59,218 nucleotides of DNA, from NCBI GenBank assembly GCA_964492775.1, contig CAZBLH010000009.1, positions 1-59,218 on the forward strand, read 5' to 3'. Each line of letters opens with the position of its first letter. Position 1 is the first letter of the stretch. The notes under the pieces were generated by a model, which saw only the letters and a program-made list of their open reading frames with translations, was not told the origin of the DNA and made no database searches. This document shows positions 51,218 through 59,218 of the stretch, piece after piece. The DNA comes from WRDS01 sp964492775 (lineage in GTDB: Bacteria; Actinomycetota; Coriobacteriia; Anaerosomatales; PHET01). Position numbers and translations under genes: made by a program.

Positions 51218-52095
51218 CCCTGCCTCTCTTTCGCGCCCGCACGCCCGCCGAGAAGCCCGGATGGCCGCACGAACAGCACCGCAAGCAACACCACCAGCGC
51301 AACAGCATCTTTGTAGAGCGGGTTCAGGTACCCGGCGGTCAGGCTCTCGAGCAGGCCGAGGATCAATCCCCCACCCACCGCGGCAATCGGGTTACCCAGC
51401 CCGCCGAGAATCGCTGCCGAGAACCCCTTCAGGCCGATGCCCGCGCCGACGTCGAAGGCCGTCTGCGTGAGAGGCGCCACCACAAGGCCAGCGACAGCAC
51501 CGAGAGCCGCCGCGACCACGAAGGAGACGGTCACCATGCCAGCTGCGTTCACGCCGACGAGCCGAGCGGCATCCCGGTTGAGCGACGTTGCGCGCATCGC
51601 CTTGCCGAACGCGGTTCCGCGATACACCACCGCCAACGCGACCACGGCCGCAAGAGTGAACGCCCAGATCCACAGGGTCTGCCGCTCGATCGCCGCGCCG
51701 AGCACCCGAATGGACGGCCCGGCAGTGAACGGCGCCAGCGCCATCTCGTCGGGCCCGAACAGATGCAGCGCGATCTGTCGGAGCACCACCGAGCCACCGA
51801 TCGTCACCATGATGACCTTGAGCGGCTCGCCTGATCCCAGCGGCCTGACAGCCGCGAACTCGAACGCCGCTCCAACGAGCGCCGTCGCAAGTACGGCAGC
51901 AACGATGGCTGCAGGCAACGGCAGCCCAAGCCGCGTGAACCACACTCCGAATACGCCACCGAGCATGTAGAACTCACCCTGGGCGAAGTTGATCGCGCCG
52001 GTAGAGGCGTACACGATGGTGAAGCCGAGTGCGACCAACGAGTATATCGCGCCGTTCTTCATGCCGGCGATGAGGAACTGCAGCAGCTCAGACAT
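51214..52095 (-). CDS. livH: Branched-chain amino acid ABC permease LivH
   Basis: 293 residues. LivH motifs are LLQFLIAGMKNGAIYSLVALGFTIVY, INFAQGEFYMLGGVF and the coupling region SLNRDAARLVGVNAAGMVTVSF, with GIGLKGFSAAILGGLGNPIAAVGG near the end. I chose the ATG at 52095, preceded by GGTGAT; in-frame ATGs at 52101 and an earlier start are possible. It is followed by livM with a four-base overlap and preceded by two LivK genes. Confidence 0.93.
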   Translation of the reverse strand: MSELLQFLIAGMKNGAIYSLVALGFTIVYASTGAINFAQGEFYMLGGVFGVWFTRLGLPLPAAIVAAVLATALVGAAFEFAAVRPLGSGEPLKVIMVTIGGSVVLRQIALHLFGPDEMALAPFTAGPSIRVLGAAIERQTLWIWAFTLAAVVALAVVYRGTAFGKAMRATSLNRDAARLVGVNAAGMVTVSFVVAAALGAVAGLVVAPLTQTAFDVGAGIGLKGFSAAILGGLGNPIAAVGGGLILGLLESLTAGYLNPLYKDAVALVVLLAVLFVRPSGLLGGRAGAKERQG

Positions 52096-52137
52096 AAGCA
52101 TCACCGCACCGGACAACATCTGGCACCGGCTTTCGGA

Positions 52138-53331
52138 TCACTCTGCCGTCACCCACTCGCCGTCGCGAACCTCATAGAGCGCGAGGTCATCGGCGGTCAG
52201 ACCGTTATGGTCGGTCGGCGAAAAGGTGAACGTCCCGCCAAAGCCCGGAAGACCCGACGTGGCCTCAATCGCGTGCCTCAGCTCCTCAGAAGTAGCGTCC
52301 GCACCGGCGCGGAGTAGCGCATCGGTGAGGATGTTCACCGCGTCGAACGCATGACCGGCAAATATGTCGGGGGGCTCGCCGTACTCAGCCTCGTACCTCT
52401 CGGCGAAGCCGGTGACCGTAGCGTGCTGCTCGGAGCCGGCTTCCCAATTCTCGGGAATCAGCGACCGGCCAGTGCCGAAGACGAACCCGTCCGCGCCATC
52501 AGCTGCGCCCTCCACGAACTCCAGTTTCGCCTGTCCCGACCCGCCGAACATCGGGAGGTCGACGCCGAGGTCCTTTGCCGCCTTCACGATCGTGGCGGCC
52601 TCTTTGCCCGCGTTCCACAGCAGCACCGCATCGGCGCCCGAGCCCTTGATGCGCGTCAACTGGGCGGACATGTCAGTGTCACCCGGATTGAACGTCTGGT
52701 CGGAGACGATCTCTATCCCCGACTTAGGCGCCTCGGTCAGCACGATATCCCGGCCGTCCTTGCCGTAGGCACCCGTATCGGAGATCAGCGCTACCCGTCG
52801 CGCTCCGTGCGCCTTCATCGCATCGAGGACGAACGGTACGACCAGCGTGTTCGACCACGCGGTCTGAAACACCAGCGGATCGAGATCCGCCGTGATGACG
52901 GTTCCCCCGGCCAGGGATATCTGCGGCACGCCTGCACGCTGCAGCTCCGAGCGCATGGCCATCGACTGGCCGGTGCCCGACGCGCCGAGAATCGCGATCA
53001 CCTCATCCTGGTCAATCAGTTTGGACGCGGCAGCAACGGCTTTGGACTCATCCGAGCCGTCATCCTCGATGATCACTTCGATCTGGCGTCCGCCGACGCC
53101 TCCTGCAGCGTTGATGCGCGCAACCTCAACCTCAATTGCATTCTTAGCCGCAGTTCCGAGCGCAGCGTACGTGCCTGTCAGCGACACGACCGCTCCGACC
53201 CGTACGGCGCCCTCGCCGCCCTCCCCCTCCGCCAGCGAGGTGGACCGGGCCGCAGGGCCCGCGCACGCCATAGACCCGACCGCCAGAAACACTGCCAGAC
53301 CGGCCGCGAACAGCCTCTTGATGAACGACAT
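52138..53331 (-). CDS. Amino-acid-binding lipoprotein (LivK-like), copy 1
   Basis: 397 residues. A signal peptide ends in a weak lipobox, GSMAC, near residue 22. The mature protein is a type I periplasmic binding protein of the LivJ/K family: VGAVVSLTGTYAALGTAAKN, IEVIIEDDGSDESKA, VIAILGASGTG, VPQISLAGGTVITADL, VALISDTGAYGKDGRD, DTDMSAQLTRIKGSGAD. It delivers branched-chain or related amino acids to LivHM. The ATG follows GGTGGAGAG. It lies 42 bases upstream of livH and is a clear paralogue of its neighbour. Confidence 0.94.
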   Translation of the reverse strand: MSFIKRLFAAGLAVFLAVGSMACAGPAARSTSLAEGEGGEGAVRVGAVVSLTGTYAALGTAAKNAIEVEVARINAAGGVGGRQIEVIIEDDGSDESKAVAAASKLIDQDEVIAILGASGTGQSMAMRSELQRAGVPQISLAGGTVITADLDPLVFQTAWSNTLVVPFVLDAMKAHGARRVALISDTGAYGKDGRDIVLTEAPKSGIEIVSDQTFNPGDTDMSAQLTRIKGSGADAVLLWNAGKEAATIVKAAKDLGVDLPMFGGSGQAKLEFVEGAADGADGFVFGTGRSLIPENWEAGSEQHATVTGFAERYEAEYGEPPDIFAGHAFDAVNILTDALLRAGADATSEELRHAIEATSGLPGFGGTFTFSPTDHNGLTADDLALYEVRDGEWVTAE

Positions 53332-53396
53332 CTCTCCACCGACCTCTCTCAACAGACGAGCTCCCGAACCCGGGACAACACCCGCTCGCCGCCAAT

Positions 53397-54602
53397 TCAC
53401 TGTACGATCGCCCACTGCCCGTCCCTGATCTCATAGAGCGTCAGGTCAGAGGGGGACAATCCGTTGTGGTCGGTGTCGGTGAAGGCGAAGCGCCCGCCGA
53501 TGCCGAGAAGGCCGTTCGTCTCGGCTATCTTCTCGGCGAGCGACTCACGCGTGATCTCGCCAGAAACGCGCTCGGCGGCATCCACCACGATGCGCAGCGC
53601 ATCGTGCGCGTGGCCGGCGAAGGTGGAGGGCTCCGCGTTGTATCGCTCCTCGTACCGGGCGACGAAGTCCTCGGCCAGCTCGCGGGCTTCGGTATCGTCA
53701 CCGTGGGCCTCGGGCACGAGCACCTTGCCCGCGACCAGGCGCACGCCCTCAGCAGCCTCGCCCGCACCGTCGATGAACTCACGGCGCGCGTTGCCGTGGC
53801 TGCCGTAGATCGGCAGATCGAGCCCAAGCTCCTTCGCGTTCTTGAGCACGGTCGAGGCCTCCTTGCCGGCGTTCCAGATCACGATCGCCTGTGCACCGGA
53901 CTTCTTGATGCGCGTGAGCTGAGCGCTCATGTCAGAGTCGCCGACGTTGAAGGTCTGGTCGGAAACGACCTTGAGGCCACCATCCGCCGCGGCCTGTACG
54001 AACACCGCTCGACCGTCCTTGCCGAAGCCACCGGTGTCGCTGATTACGGCAACCTTCGTGATCCCCTGGCCGAGCAGGGCCTCGACGGTGAATGGCGCCA
54101 CAAGCGTGTTGGGCCAGGGCGTCGCCCAGACCAGCTCGTTCGCGGGAGAGATGATGACGGTCCCACCCGCCATCGAGATCTGCGGCACGCCGGATCGCTC
54201 GATCACGTCGCGCATTGCCATGGAGCCGCCGGTTCCGGTCGCCCCGATGATCGCGAGTACCTCGTCCTGCTCGATGAGCTTGCTCGCCGCAGCGTTCGCC
54301 TTGGCGTCGTCGGTTGCGTCATCCTCGAAGATGAGCTCGACAGGGCGTCCGTTGACACCTCCGGCCTCGTTGATGCGTTCTACTTCCATCTCCAGCGTGT
54401 TCCGCTCGGGCTGGCCGAGGCCGGCGTAGCTGCCCGTGAGTGACACGACAACGCCGATCTTGATCGGCGTCCCCTCTTGCGCTGCTGCCGAGGACGACTG
54501 CGAGTCGCTCGGCAGAGCGCATCCCGCTATCGTGACCGCCATCGCTGCAGCCAAGGCCGCCTTCAGCACGGCTATCGAAAGCCGCAAGGTCCTACCCCGC
54601 AT
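53397..54602 (-). CDS. livK: Amino-acid-binding lipoprotein (LivK-like), copy 2
   Basis: 401 residues. A signal peptide with a good lipobox (TIAGC) near residue 29 leads into the same fold as the neighbouring copy: VGVVVSLTGSYAGLGQPERN, VELIFEDDATDD, IGATGTGGSMAMRD, VPQISMAGGTVI and VGDSDMSAQLTRIKKSGA. ATG at 54602, eight bases after AAGGAG; a GTG at 54611 is possible. Similar along its whole length to copy 1 but clearly diverged, so the two probably have different ligands while sharing one permease. Confidence 0.94.
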   Translation of the reverse strand: MRGRTLRLSIAVLKAALAAAMAVTIAGCALPSDSQSSSAAAQEGTPIKIGVVVSLTGSYAGLGQPERNTLEMEVERINEAGGVNGRPVELIFEDDATDDAKANAAASKLIEQDEVLAIIGATGTGGSMAMRDVIERSGVPQISMAGGTVIISPANELVWATPWPNTLVAPFTVEALLGQGITKVAVISDTGGFGKDGRAVFVQAAADGGLKVVSDQTFNVGDSDMSAQLTRIKKSGAQAIVIWNAGKEASTVLKNAKELGLDLPIYGSHGNARREFIDGAGEAAEGVRLVAGKVLVPEAHGDDTEARELAEDFVARYEERYNAEPSTFAGHAHDALRIVVDAAERVSGEITRESLAEKIAETNGLLGIGGRFAFTDTDHNGLSPSDLTLYEIRDGQWAIVQ

Positions 54603-54630
54603 CTTCACCACTCCTTGTTCTCTGACAACG

Positions 54631-54653
54631 ACATCTGATGTAGCAAGCGCTAC
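54631..54653 (-). promoter_or_regulatory. Palindromes upstream of the livK operon
   Basis: ACATCTGATGT is an 11-base palindrome (54631-54641). It adjoins a second inverted repeat, GTAGC and GCTAC with a four-base loop (54640-54653). They lie 29-51 bases upstream of the second LivK start. Either could be an operator for amino-acid-responsive control. No -35/-10 pair is convincing. Confidence 0.35.
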
Positions 54654-54674
54654 GGTCTTACTGAAAGCTCGCCT

Positions 54675-55094
54675 CTAGATCTCGGCGATCCGCTCCTGCG
54701 TGACGAGCTCGACGGGCTTACCCTCAAGGAGCTTGAGGGCTGTATCGACATCCGAGACGTTTATGACCACGAACGTCGAGATCAGCGAGTAGACATACTC
54801 TATGTTCACACCGGCATCAGACACGATCTTGAGCACATTGCCGAGGCTCCCGGGCTCGTCCGAGAGCTGGATACAGACGACCTCGGAGGTCCTGACCGTG
54901 AAGCCGGCGGCCTGCAGGGCCTCTCGGCCACGCCCAGGGTCGTCGACCACGAGTCGCATGATCCCGTAATCGGCGGTGTCGGAGACCGAGAACCCGCGTA
55001 TGTTCACTCCAGCCGCGCCTAACACGCTCGTGACCTCGCTCACTCGGCCGGCCTTATTCTCGATGAAGACGCTCAGCTGCTGCACGTTGCTCAT
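54675..55094 (-). CDS. Tandem ACT-domain amino-acid-binding protein
   Basis: 139 residues made of two ACT domains: QLSVFIENKAGRVSEVTSVL, then VNIRGFSVSDTADYG; the second, VVCIQLSDEPGSLGNVLKIV, then VNIEYVYSLIS. This matches small stand-alone ACT proteins often encoded next to indolepyruvate oxidoreductases and CoA ligases. The ATG overlaps the iorB stop as ATGA, so the three are one operon. It is probably an amino-acid sensor acting on the neighbouring enzymes, by inference. Confidence 0.9.
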   Translation of the reverse strand: MSNVQQLSVFIENKAGRVSEVTSVLGAAGVNIRGFSVSDTADYGIMRLVVDDPGRGREALQAAGFTVRTSEVVCIQLSDEPGSLGNVLKIVSDAGVNIEYVYSLISTFVVINVSDVDTALKLLEGKPVELVTQERIAEI

Positions 55095-55681
55095 AGCTCG
55101 CAAACCCCCTCCGCACACGCCCTTCGTCCGAGCTCGAACGCCCTGATATTCACGTCAACGGTCTTAGACGGCACCCGCTTCTCGATCACGGAGTGCCAGA
55201 CATCCACCGGGAACGGCAGGCCATGAGCCAGCGCGCCGATCAGGACTACGTTCGAGGAGCGCGGGCTGCCCGCCTCGCATGCCAGCACATCGGCGTCGAT
55301 GAAGATCGCGCCCTCATCAGCAAGTCTGCCCTGAATCCCCTCGGGTGCCGGCAGATCGCCGATAAGGACGGGCAGCGGCAGGATGGTGCGCGGGTTCACG
55401 AGCAGCCGACCCTCAGGCTTCACGTAGCACACGCGCCGAGCGGCCTCGATCATTTCGAATGCGACCAGATGGTCCACCATCCCGGGGTCGGTAACCGGCG
55501 AGTGCACCTCGTCGCCGAACTTCACGACCGTGTCCACGCTGCCGCCACGTTGCGCCATCCCGTGGACCTCGGAGAGGGTCACGGTGTAACCCGAGGCCGT
55601 TGCAGCCTTCGCAAGCAGGTCAGCGGCGAGGATAGTCCCTTGGCCCCCTACCCCGCACAGCATGGTCGTCGTGGTGCTCAT
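55091..55681 (-). CDS. iorB: Indolepyruvate ferredoxin oxidoreductase, beta subunit
   Basis: 196 residues of the gamma-type pyruvate-oxidoreductase domain: MLCGVGGQGTILAADLLAKAA, then VHGMAQRGGSVDTVVKFG and VNIRAFELGRRA. It has no iron-sulphur cluster and pairs with IorA to oxidise aryl pyruvates to aryl-acetyl-CoA with reduction of ferredoxin. The ATG overlaps the iorA stop by four bases. Next comes an ACT protein. The enzyme is oxygen-sensitive in known members. Confidence 0.93.
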   Translation of the reverse strand: MSTTTTMLCGVGGQGTILAADLLAKAATASGYTVTLSEVHGMAQRGGSVDTVVKFGDEVHSPVTDPGMVDHLVAFEMIEAARRVCYVKPEGRLLVNPRTILPLPVLIGDLPAPEGIQGRLADEGAIFIDADVLACEAGSPRSSNVVLIGALAHGLPFPVDVWHSVIEKRVPSKTVDVNIRAFELGRRACAEGVCEL

Positions 55682-57438
55682 ACGCCACTCCCGATATCAC
55701 ACGACGCGCCACTCCTGACGATCGCGTCGTAGCGGCACACCTGCACGCACTGCCCGCAGCCGACACAGACGCTCACGTCGATGTACGCGCGGCGGGTCTC
55801 CTCATCGCGCCCAATTGCGGGACAGCCGAGCCGGACGCAGGTGCCGCACTTTGTGCACGCCTCCTCATCAACCGCATACGGATCGGCCTTCTCATTGAGA
55901 AGCAACGCGCAGGGCGCCTTGAAGATGATCACGGCGAGCTCATCGGCCGCAGTGGCTTCTCGAACTGCGGCTTCGGTGTCTGAGAGGTTCTGCGGGTCAA
56001 CGACGCGCACGTTCTCGACGCCGATTGCGCGGACCAGCTTTTCGAGGTCGAGTTCCCGCGCCTGGCGCCCCTGGAGGGTGATCCCGTTGACCGGGTTGCC
56101 CTGATGCCCCGTCATCGCGGTGATCCGGTTGTCCAGGATCGCGATGGTGCTCGCTGAGTTGTTGTACACCGAGTTCACGAGGCCGGTGATTCCCGAGTGA
56201 GCGAACGTCGAGTCGCCGATCACCGCGACCACCGGCCGCTCGCCTGCCCCACCGGCTATCTCGATGCCGTGCGCCATCCCCACTGACGCGCCCATGTCCA
56301 CACACGAGTCCATGGCCGCCAGCGGCTTCAGCGCGCCCAGCGTGTAGCAGCCGATGTCGCCGGTGACGACGGCGCGTGCCTTCCTGAGCGCCGAGAAGAC
56401 CGGGCGATGCGGGCATCCGGGACACATGAGCGGTGGTCTCGGTGGTAGCAGGTCGATCGGCTCCCGGAGCTCGGGCCCAGGCACACCAGCGGCGGACCGT
56501 ATCGCGCCGGGCGAGAGCTCTCCGGCGACCGGCAGGTCAAACGGGTCCACACGGATCCCGAGTGAACGCAGCGAACGCGCCAGGTACGCATCGGCCTCCT
56601 CGACGGCCACAAGCAGATCAACCTTCTCGGCGAAGGAACGGATCTTCTCTGCAGGCAGCGGGAAGACCATCCCAAGCTTGAGAATCGAAGCCTCAGGTAG
56701 TGCTTCGCGCACGTGTTCGTAGTTGACCCCGGCACACACGACGCCGAGCGAGGCGTTGCGCAGCTCTTCACGGTTGTGCGCAAAGGACTCCGCGTACGCG
56801 GTCAACGCCTCGATGCGCTCGTCGAGCGCGAGGCGCCGAGCCTTGGCCATCGCGGGCATCATGACCCACTTGGCGATGTCGGTGGCGTACGGGGCACGCG
56901 CGCGCGGTTCGCGCCGTTCGCCGCACTCGACCACGGACTTGGCGTGGCTGACGCGGACTGTCGAGCGAACGAGCACGGGCGTGTCGAACTGCTCGGAAAG
57001 GTCGAATGCCAGCCGAGTGAACGCGAGTGCCTCGGCGGAGTCAGACGGCTCGAGCATCGGTACACGCGCGAAGGCGGCATAGTTGCGCGAGTCCTGCTCG
57101 TTCTGCGAGGAGTGCATACCGGGATCGTCCGCGACCAGAATGACGAGTCCGCCCTTCACGCCGGTGTAGGCCAAGGTGAAAAGCGGGTCGGCGGCGACGT
57201 TCAGTCCAACGTGCTTCATCGTGACAAGCGAGCGACCGCCCGCAAGCGAGACCCCCGCTGCAACCTCGAGAGCCACCTTCTCGTTTGGCGCCCATTCCGC
57301 GTAGACATCGGGGAGTTTCGCGAAGCGCTCGAGGGTCTCGGTCGACGGCGTGCCAGGATAACCCACGCCGACCTCGGCGCCTGCTTCCCAGGCACCCTGA
57401 GCTATCGCCTCGTTCCCCGAGAGAAGCACACGCTCCAC
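55678..57438 (-). CDS. iorA: Indolepyruvate ferredoxin oxidoreductase, alpha subunit
   Basis: 586 residues. The pyrimidine domain (about 1-180) starts LLSGNEAIAQGAWEAGAEVGVGYPGTPSTET, and the TPP domain (about 340-510) has CPGCPHRPVFSAL, GDIGCYTLG, and IGDSTFAHSGITGL. The C-terminus carries two [4Fe-4S] clusters: CTKCGTCVRLGCP and CVGCGQCVQVC. It converts indolepyruvate, phenylpyruvate and similar keto acids to acyl-CoA. The GTG follows GAGGAGG; a longer in-frame extension has no binding site. Typical of anaerobes. Confidence 0.95.
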   Translation of the reverse strand: MERVLLSGNEAIAQGAWEAGAEVGVGYPGTPSTETLERFAKLPDVYAEWAPNEKVALEVAAGVSLAGGRSLVTMKHVGLNVAADPLFTLAYTGVKGGLVILVADDPGMHSSQNEQDSRNYAAFARVPMLEPSDSAEALAFTRLAFDLSEQFDTPVLVRSTVRVSHAKSVVECGERREPRARAPYATDIAKWVMMPAMAKARRLALDERIEALTAYAESFAHNREELRNASLGVVCAGVNYEHVREALPEASILKLGMVFPLPAEKIRSFAEKVDLLVAVEEADAYLARSLRSLGIRVDPFDLPVAGELSPGAIRSAAGVPGPELREPIDLLPPRPPLMCPGCPHRPVFSALRKARAVVTGDIGCYTLGALKPLAAMDSCVDMGASVGMAHGIEIAGGAGERPVVAVIGDSTFAHSGITGLVNSVYNNSASTIAILDNRITAMTGHQGNPVNGITLQGRQARELDLEKLVRAIGVENVRVVDPQNLSDTEAAVREATAADELAVIIFKAPCALLLNEKADPYAVDEEACTKCGTCVRLGCPAIGRDEETRRAYIDVSVCVGCGQCVQVCRYDAIVRSGASCDIGSGV

Positions 57439-57507
57439 TGAGCCTCCTCGCCCCCATTCCCCCAGGCGGGCGCCGGAGGATTCGGCCAGCATATCACGAG
57501 CGTTGGG

Positions 57508-58641
57508 CTATGGCCGAACGGCGCCCACGTAGTCGCCGCTACGGGCTATTCGGGCCAGGAGCGAGCTCTCGCTGACCATCATCCCGGTCTGCGGAGCGTG
57601 GATGTAGTTGCCGCCGCCCGAGTAGATGCCGACGTGATGGATTCGGCCCGGATCGCCTCCGTACCCGAAGAACACGAGGTCTCCCGGGCGTAGCGCATCC
57701 AGGTCACTTGCAGGTATCCGAGTGCCGACGTTGTACTGCGAGCGGCTTGAGCGCGGGATCGAAACCCCGGTCTGGCGGTAGCAGTACTGCGTGAACCCGG
57801 AGCAGTCGAACCCGGACGGCGTGGTCCCGCCCCAGACGTAGGGCACCTTCCCGATAAGCGAGCGGGCGACTTCAACCACCGAGCCGGACGCTGGGACCAC
57901 CGTGGGACGTCCTCCACCCGTGTTCGCGCCACCCTTTCCCGGCTGCTGGTTCTGTGTGGCAGCAGCAGCAGCGGCCGCGCGCGCACGCGCCTCGCGCTCC
58001 TGCCGAGCACGTTCCTCGGCAATGAGAGTCTTCAAGCGGGCATCAAGCGTCTGGAGGTACTGCTTCTGCTCGGCGAGTGCGGTCTCGGCTGCTTCGCGCT
58101 CCTCTGCAGCGCGCTTCACGAGCACGCTCTGCTCTTCTCGGCGAACCTCGAGGGAGCGCTTGAGCCTCTCGACGTCGGCTCGCGCAGCTTCAAGTTCGCT
58201 CACGAGTGCGGCGTCGCTGGCGCTGATTCGCCGAAACGCGTCGAGGCGGGTGACCACGTCGCGGAAGTCGGTGGCTCCGATCAGGATGTCGAGCATACCA
58301 ACGGTCCGCGTGCGGTACATCGAGCCGGCGCGGGTGTTCAGGCGCTTCTGCGATTCTTCGACGGCGACGCGGGCCTGGGCGAGGTCAGACTCGGCTTTCC
58401 GCAGCTGCTCACGGGTCTCGGCGAGCCGCTCCTCGGCGGCGAAGAGGTTCTCGCTTCGCAACTCAAGCTCGGCTGAGAGCTCGTCCATGCGCTTCTGCGC
58501 GTCCGCGACCTCCGCCTGCGCCCCATCGACCGACGAAGGCACCGCCTGCGCAGCAGGAACCGCCGCGCCGAACGCCAAAAGCGCGCAGACGCCAAGGGCG
58601 GCTAAACGGGAAACGAGGGGATATGACGCGATCAAGCGCAC
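57508..58641 (-). CDS. NlpC/P60 peptidoglycan endopeptidase with coiled coil
   Basis: 377 residues. A signal peptide (about 1-33, ending AAQA) is followed by a long coiled coil (about 40-220) of the CwlO/PcsB type, an Ala/Arg-rich tract, a Gly/Pro linker and an NlpC/P60 domain with Cys280 in FDCSGF, His335 or His336 in RIHHVGIY and His348 in NYIHAP. It cleaves stem peptides of peptidoglycan, probably under control of an FtsEX-like complex. The GTG follows AGGAGGG. A complete gene, monocistronic on the minus strand. Confidence 0.94.
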   Translation of the reverse strand: MRLIASYPLVSRLAALGVCALLAFGAAVPAAQAVPSSVDGAQAEVADAQKRMDELSAELELRSENLFAAEERLAETREQLRKAESDLAQARVAVEESQKRLNTRAGSMYRTRTVGMLDILIGATDFRDVVTRLDAFRRISASDAALVSELEAARADVERLKRSLEVRREEQSVLVKRAAEEREAAETALAEQKQYLQTLDARLKTLIAEERARQEREARARAAAAAAATQNQQPGKGGANTGGGRPTVVPASGSVVEVARSLIGKVPYVWGGTTPSGFDCSGFTQYCYRQTGVSIPRSSRSQYNVGTRIPASDLDALRPGDLVFFGYGGDPGRIHHVGIYSGGGNYIHAPQTGMMVSESSLLARIARSGDYVGAVRP

Positions 58642-58752
58642 GTGCCCTCCTGCTACGACTGGTGCTTCAATAAGAGGTCGTCTTCGCAAACGTCCCCGTA
58701 AGTGTAGCACGCAATCGCCTGCACGCGCCGCCGTTACGCTCCTGTAACGCGC

Positions 58753-59218
58753 CTAGTCGACGTGAATCAGCGAGGTGATAGGCAGCCCCTCAGGCAGCTT
58801 GTTGCGCCCCTCGAGGAAGTCGAGCTCGATCAGGAACGCAAACCCGACTACCTCAGCCCCCATCGACCGGATGAGATCGACCTTCGCCGCCGCAGTTCCA
58901 CCCGTGGCGAGCACGTCATCGATGATCAGGACCTTGTCGCCCGGAACGATAGCGTCCTGGTGAACCTCAAGCGAGGCCTGCCCGTACTCGAGCTCGTAGC
59001 TGACACTCGTGGTGACCCACGGAAGCTTGCCGGGCTTGCGGGCGGGCACGAAACCAGCTCCGAGGGTGTAGGCGAGCGCTCCGCCGAAGATGAATCCGCG
59101 GGCCTCGGCGCCCATGACCTTCGTAACGCTCTTCTCGGCGTAGGCGTCGGTGAGCACCTCGATCGCTTTGCGAAAACCGTCAGGACTCGCAAGCAGCGGC
59201 GTGATGTCCTTGAACATC
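58753..59218 (-). CDS. apt: Adenine phosphoribosyltransferase, partial
   Basis: The last 154 or so residues are in the window; the right edge cuts the start. The first residues seen, FKDITPLLASPDGFR, belong to the usual internal FKDITPL motif, so about 20-25 N-terminal residues are missing. The PRPP-binding motif VLIIDDVLATGGTAAA is intact, as are GAEARGFIFG and ESLP-type loops. It salvages adenine with PRPP to AMP. Function is firm; the true start lies outside. Confidence 0.92.
   Translation of the reverse strand, partial: MFKDITPLLASPDGFRKAIEVLTDAYAEKSVTKVMGAEARGFIFGGALAYTLGAGFVPARKPGKLPWVTTSVSYELEYGQASLEVHQDAIVPGDKVLIIDDVLATGGTAAAKVDLIRSMGAEVVGFAFLIELDFLEGRNKLPEGLPITSLIHVD

Noticed and set aside
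52351..54443. Long plus-strand frames over the two LivK genes
   Set aside because: Both LivK genes are intact on the minus strand, and the plus frames have no ribosome binding sites or known motifs.

Overview
The window is a GC-rich bacterial chromosome segment, most likely from an actinomycete-lineage anaerobe close to the class Coriobacteriia (Actinomycetota). That placement is inference. It rests on three things: the gene order from the M16 peptidase through dapB, dapA, RNase J, ftsK, pgsA, cinA, recA-recX, miaB, miaA, dapF, hflX, lexA, a LysM gene, nrdR and dut, which follows the order known from Mycobacterium and its relatives; the use of both RNase J and RNase Y with SpoVS; and an oxygen-sensitive indolepyruvate:ferredoxin oxidoreductase next to a branched-chain amino acid ABC transporter and an aryl-CoA ligase. 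No rRNA, tRNA, insertion sequence, phage gene or CRISPR array was found.

Layout. (1) 1-13.2 kb is a patchwork of small accessory genes in both orientations: membrane proteins under a PadR regulator, DUF2200, an alpha/beta hydrolase, three GNAT acetyltransferases, PhzF, a hemerythrin, DUF2277, a PH-domain protein, DUF1801, a cold-shock protein with its own hairpin leader and terminator, a GIY-YIG protein, an ACT protein, DUF1697, an HTH plus periplasmic-binding-protein regulator and a metalloprotease-like membrane protein. (2) 13.3-30.0 kb is a plus-strand housekeeping run: FKBP lipoprotein, M16 peptidase, dapB-lysC-dapA, RNase J, uppP, ftsK, a RodZ-like protein, yajQ, rimO, pgsA, cinA, thpR, SOS-controlled recA and recX. 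(3) 30.3-45.7 kb continues on the plus strand: rny, an unusual GHKL ATPase, spoVS, a PHP phosphoesterase, miaB, a Memo-AMMECR1 fusion, miaA, dapF, dapL and hflX; then lexA (minus) faces a YneA-like LysM gene across three SOS boxes, followed by nrdR, dut, a Nudix hydrolase and an NCS2 purine permease. (4) 46.0-59.2 kb is all minus strand: three small envelope or unknown proteins, an aryl-CoA ligase, livFGMH, two tandem LivK lipoproteins, an ACT-domain protein, iorB-iorA, an NlpC/P60 endopeptidase and the 3' part of apt.

How the genes work together. lysC, dapA, dapB, dapF and dapL supply lysine and meso-diaminopimelate through the one-step LL-diaminopimelate aminotransferase route, and uppP and the NlpC/P60 enzyme serve the same cell wall. 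recA, lexA and the LysM protein form an SOS module with visible LexA boxes. RNase J and RNase Y cover RNA decay. MiaA and MiaB act in sequence on tRNA adenosine 37. The liv, ior and ligase block looks like uptake and fermentation of amino acids to acyl-CoA and acids.

The least explained items are the GHKL ATPase between rny and spoVS, a papain-like protein with serine where cysteine is expected, a 12-bp perfect inverted repeat that covers the nrdR ribosome binding site, and the two-tier hairpin ahead of the cold-shock gene.
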